Assembly (NCBI RefSeq): GCF_000003815.2
Contig: NC_049988.1
Location: 9,947,917 to 9,981,311, forward strand
DNA from: Branchiostoma floridae
Lineage: Eukaryota > Chordata > Leptocardii > Amphioxiformes > Branchiostomatidae
Reading direction: 5' to 3'
DNA length: 33,395 nucleotides
The notes beneath the pieces are model-generated. The model did not search any database, had not been told where the DNA came from, and saw nothing but the letters and a program-made list of their open reading frames with translations. The stretch's first letter is position 1. Each line of letters begins with the position of its first letter. The translations under genes were made by a program, and so were the position numbers. This document shows, piece by piece, positions 30,501 to 33,395 of the stretch.

Positions 30501-33395
30501 AAAAACAACACAGCAAACCACTCTGATGAGTTCAGAACAAACTACACTTCAAACTACAATGGAGACCACGGCACGAACAACACAAGCATCTACAATGATG
30601 ACGACAGACCAAACAACACGCGTTACTACTGCGAGAACCACGGCAGAGACCACCAAACAAACTACAAGTCCAACTACTGCGAGAACCACGGCAGAGACCA
30701 CCGAACAAACTACAAGTCCAACTACTGCTGAAACTACGGCAGAGACCACCGAACAAACTACAAGTCCAACTACTGCAAGAACATCGGAAGAGACCACCAA
30801 ACAAACTACATTTCAAACTACTGTGCTAACCACGGCAGAGACCACCAAACAAACTACAAATCCAACCACTGCGAGAACAACAGCAAGGACCACTAAACAA
30901 ACTACAACACAAATCACCACGATCCCAACGACGCAGAATCCTACAACACGTAAACAAACTACACTTCAAACTACAGCACGAACAACAAAAGCATCAACTC
31001 AGATAACAACAGACCAAACAACACGGCTTACTACGGCGAGATCCACGGCAGAGACCACCAAACAAACTACAAGACCGACTACTGCGAGATCCACGGCAGA
31101 GACCACCAAACAAACTACAAGTCCAACTACTGTGAGAACCACGGCAGAGACCACCATACAAACTACAACACAAATCACCACGATCCCAACGACGCAGAAT
31201 CCTACAACACGTAAACAAACTACACTTCAAACTACAGCACGAACAACAAAAGCATCAACTCAGATAACAACAGACCAAACAACACGCGTTACTACGGCGA
31301 GATCCACGGCAGAGACCACCAAACAAACTACAAGCCCGACTACTGCGAGATCCACGGCAGAGACCACCAAACAAACTGCAAGTCCGACTTCTGCGAGATC
31401 CACGGCAGAGACCACCAAACAAGCTACAACACAAATCACCACGATCCCAACGACACAGAATCCTACAACACGTAAACAAACTACTCAAAAGACTACGGAA
31501 CAAACTACACAACAAACTACATTGGAGACCACAGCACGAACAACACGGCTTACTACTGCAAGAACCACGGCAGAGACTACGGAACAAACTACAAGTCCAA
31601 CTACTGTGAGAACTACTAGGGAGACCACCAAACAAACTACAAGCCCGACCTCTGCGAAAACCACGGCAGAGACCACCATACAAACTACAATTCCAACTAC
31701 TGCAAGAACCACAGCAGAGACCACCAAACAAACTACAAGTCCAACTACTGCGAGAACTACGGCAGAGACCACTATACAAACTACAACACAAATCACCACG
31801 ATCCCAACGACGCAAAATCCTACAACACGCAAACAAACTACTCAAAAGACTACAGCACAAACAACACAGCAAACCACGCAAGTTACCACAGAACAAACTT
31901 CACGTAAAACTACAGTGGACACCACAGCACGAACAACACAAGCATCTACAATGATGACGACAGACCAAACAACACGCGTTACTACTGCGAGAACCACGGT
32001 AGAGACCACCAAACAAACTACAAGTTCAACTACTGCGAGAACTGCGGCAGAGACCACCGAGCAAACTACAAGTCCAACTACTGCTGAAACTACGGCAGAG
32101 ACCACCAAACAAACTACACTTCAAACTACTGCGAGAAGTACGGCAGAGACTACCGAACAAACTACACGTGCGACTACTGCGAGGACAACAGCAAGGACCA
32201 CCAAACAAACTACAACACAAATCACCACGATCCCAACGACACAGAATCCTACAACACGCAAACAAACTACTCAAAAGACTACAGCACAAACAACACAGCA
32301 AACCACGCAAGTAACCACAGAACAAACTACACGAAAAACTACAGTGAAGACCACAGCACGAACAACACAGGCATCAACTCAGATGACGACAGACCAAACA
32401 ACACGCCTCACTTCTGCAAGAACTACGGTAGAGACCACCAAACAAACTACAAGCCCAACCACTGCAAGAACTACGGCAGAGACCACCATACAAACTTCAA
32501 GTCCAACTTCTGCTAGAACTACGGCAAAAACCACCAAACAAACTACAACACAACTCACCACGATCCCAACGACGCAGAATCCTACAACACGTAAACAGAC
32601 TACCCAGAAGACAACAGCAAAAACAACACAACGAACCACGCTGATGACTTCAGAACAAACTACACTTCAAACTACAGTGCAGACCACGGCAAGAACAACA
32701 CAGGCATCAACTCAGATGACGACAGACCAAACAACACGCCTCACTTCTGCAAGAACTACGGTAGAGACCACCAAACAAACTACAAGCCAAACCACTACGA
32801 GAACCACGGCAGAGACCACCGAACAAACTACAAGTCCAACTTCTGCTAGAACTACGGCAGAGACCACCAAACAAACTACAACACAAATCACCACGATCCC
32901 AACGACGCAGAATCCTACAACACGTAAACAGACTACCGAAAAGACAACAGCAAAAACAACACAGCAAACCACGCTGATGACTTCAGAACAAACTACACTT
33001 CAAACTACAATGGAGACCACGGCACGAACAACACAAGCATCTACAATGATGACGACAGACCAAACAACACGCGTTACTACTGCGAGAACCACGGCAGAGA
33101 CCACCAAACAAACTACAAGTCCAACTACTGCGAGAACCACGGCAGAGACCACCAAACAAACTACAAGTCCATCTACTGCGAGAACTACAGCAGAGACCAC
33201 CAAAAAAACTACAAGTCCATCTACTGCTGAAACTACGGCAGAGACCACAGAACAAACTACAAGTCCAACTACTGCAAGAACATCGGAAGAGACCACCAAA
33301 CAAACTACATTTCAAACTACTGTGCTAACCACGGCAGAGACCACCAAACAAACTACAAATCCAACCACTGCGAGAACAACAGCAAGGACCACTAA
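27583..33395 (+). CDS. Secreted mucin-like threonine-rich repeat protein, 5' part (3' end beyond window)
   Basis: Exon 1 (27583-27676, 31 codons + 1 nt, context GTGCCATGT) encodes a signal peptide: MWRYTAVAVMVLIMARLQF, then GGAAMA before QNTT. It ends at AC/GTAAGT, phase 1. Exon 2 starts at 29843 after TGCTCTTTTCAG; the split codon gives Q, then MTTIPTTRHVTT. It stays open to the window end (about 1215 residues in total). Residues 34-131 are seven 14-residue repeats TTIPTTQ(D/H)VTTAA(A/K). The rest is built mainly of the 16-residue unit TTARTTAETTKQTTSP, interrupted eight times by a linker, TTQITTIPTTQNPTTRKQTT. Thr is roughly 45%; no Cys or aromatic residue was seen in exon 2. Such Thr/Pro sequence is a substrate for dense O-glycosylation. 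The product could be a gel or coat mucin, or the stalk of a membrane protein; the missing C-terminus decides. The TAA at 33393-33395 is out of frame. Confidence 0.85.
27900..28505 (+). repeat. Diverged repeats of about 190 bp in mucin intron 1
   Basis: Three decayed blocks share words in the same order: '(G)ACG(T/C)ATATT...', 'GAGTACA(A/G)AAGTG(G/A)CAA', 'TTTTGTGCTTG', 'CGAAAT(G/T)TG(T/G)TAGT(T/A)ACAATATT(G)'. They are seen near 27988-28130, 28147-28335 and 28360-28505. Assignment is by eye and similarity is moderate. Confidence 0.4.
29549..29668 (+). other. Long imperfect intronic hairpin (120 bp)
   Basis: The arm 29549-29595 (TTCTCTGCAGCCTCCAGAAT onward, to AAACCTCTTACT) is the inverse of the arm ending at 29668, with about five mismatches and one 6-7-nt bulge (GAGCCGG). 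The loop is about 13 nt. It lies in the intron of the mucin-like gene on the transcribed strand. It may be a MITE relic, or a hairpin or microRNA-type precursor; the sequence alone does not decide. Confidence 0.75.
29848..30141 (+). repeat. Coding 42-bp tandem array, 7 copies
   Basis: Seven exact-length units (14 codons, TTIPTTQDVTTAAK type) at the start of mucin exon 2. Units 1-3 end AAA and units 4-7 end AAK. An eighth, diverged unit (TTTPTTANPTT) begins at 30142 and leads into the second repeat type. Confidence 0.97.
30142..33395 (+). repeat. Coding 48-bp array with higher-order blocks
   Basis: The 48-bp unit (16 codons) is arranged in blocks bounded by a linker starting at 30436, 30913, 31174, 31435, 31792, 32221, 32554 and 32887. 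The steps are 477, 261, 261, 357, 429, 333 and 333 bp, all multiples of three. Segment 30440-30896 is repeated nearly intact at 32890-33395 with one 48-bp unit inserted. Both antisense frames are largely open because ACN codons read as NGT, so those frames are shadows. Confidence 0.93.

Noticed and set aside
29823-33315. Long minus-strand frames rich in Val/Cys/Leu/Ser across the end of the window
   Set aside because: They are antisense shadows of the Thr-rich repeat: ACN codons read backwards give GT-rich codons, and stops are rare in such sequence. The plus frame has a matching splice acceptor and signal exon.
33393-33395. TAA at the window end as the mucin stop codon
   Set aside because: Frame counting from 29845 puts codon starts at 33391 and 33394, so this TAA is split across two codons (ACT AA-).

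Overview
This is an animal nuclear genome fragment, most likely from a cephalochordate (amphioxus, Branchiostoma-like). The evidence is intron-split genes with GT-AG junctions, a receptor activity-modifying protein (RAMP) gene (a chordate family), abundant AT-flanked miniature transposons and large tandem arrays, and a 410-base assembly gap. There are no bacterial operons, CRISPR arrays or rRNA/tRNA genes that I can recognise. The species call is inference.

Layout. Positions 1-12130 are mostly non-coding. One convincing coding candidate is a signal-peptide first exon on the minus strand (about 2022-1893), whose gene would continue leftwards out of the window. There is also a degenerate repeat cluster near 0.8-1.2 kb, a possible mariner-like end near 4.7-4.9 kb, and a small GC-rich island near 7.9 kb. 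Positions 12134-16212 are satellite-like: a 77-bp array, then two blocks of an 80-87-bp array (165-bp higher-order period in part) whose monomers carry hairpin palindromes. The gap lies inside the first block. Positions 10563-18661 also contain interspersed duplicates that share a common junction at 16661. A TA-flanked MITE sits at 18746-19281.

Positions 20797-25278 hold a complete four-exon RAMP gene on the plus strand, predicted at 164 aa. It has a signal peptide, six ectodomain cysteines at RAMP spacing, one transmembrane segment and a very short tail. Its 3.69-kb first intron is mostly filled by a putative 3.0-kb terminal-inverted-repeat element. That element carries AT-rich arrays and a 1.1-kb array of a 10-bp unit containing about 25 AACCGGTT palindromes, the Grainyhead/CP2-type consensus.

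Positions 27583-33395 hold the 5' part of a second plus-strand gene for a secreted mucin-like protein. A signal-peptide exon (27583-27676, phase-1 donor) joins a huge threonine-rich exon (29843 to beyond the window end). That exon is stop-free for 3.55 kb and built from 14-residue and then 16-residue repeats organised in larger blocks. Its intron contains a long imperfect hairpin and diverged repeats.

Functionally, RAMP would escort and modify a class B (calcitonin-type) GPCR at the cell surface. The mucin-like protein would be an O-glycosylated extracellular polymer or stalk. The two genes are adjacent and co-oriented, but nothing in the sequence indicates that they act together.
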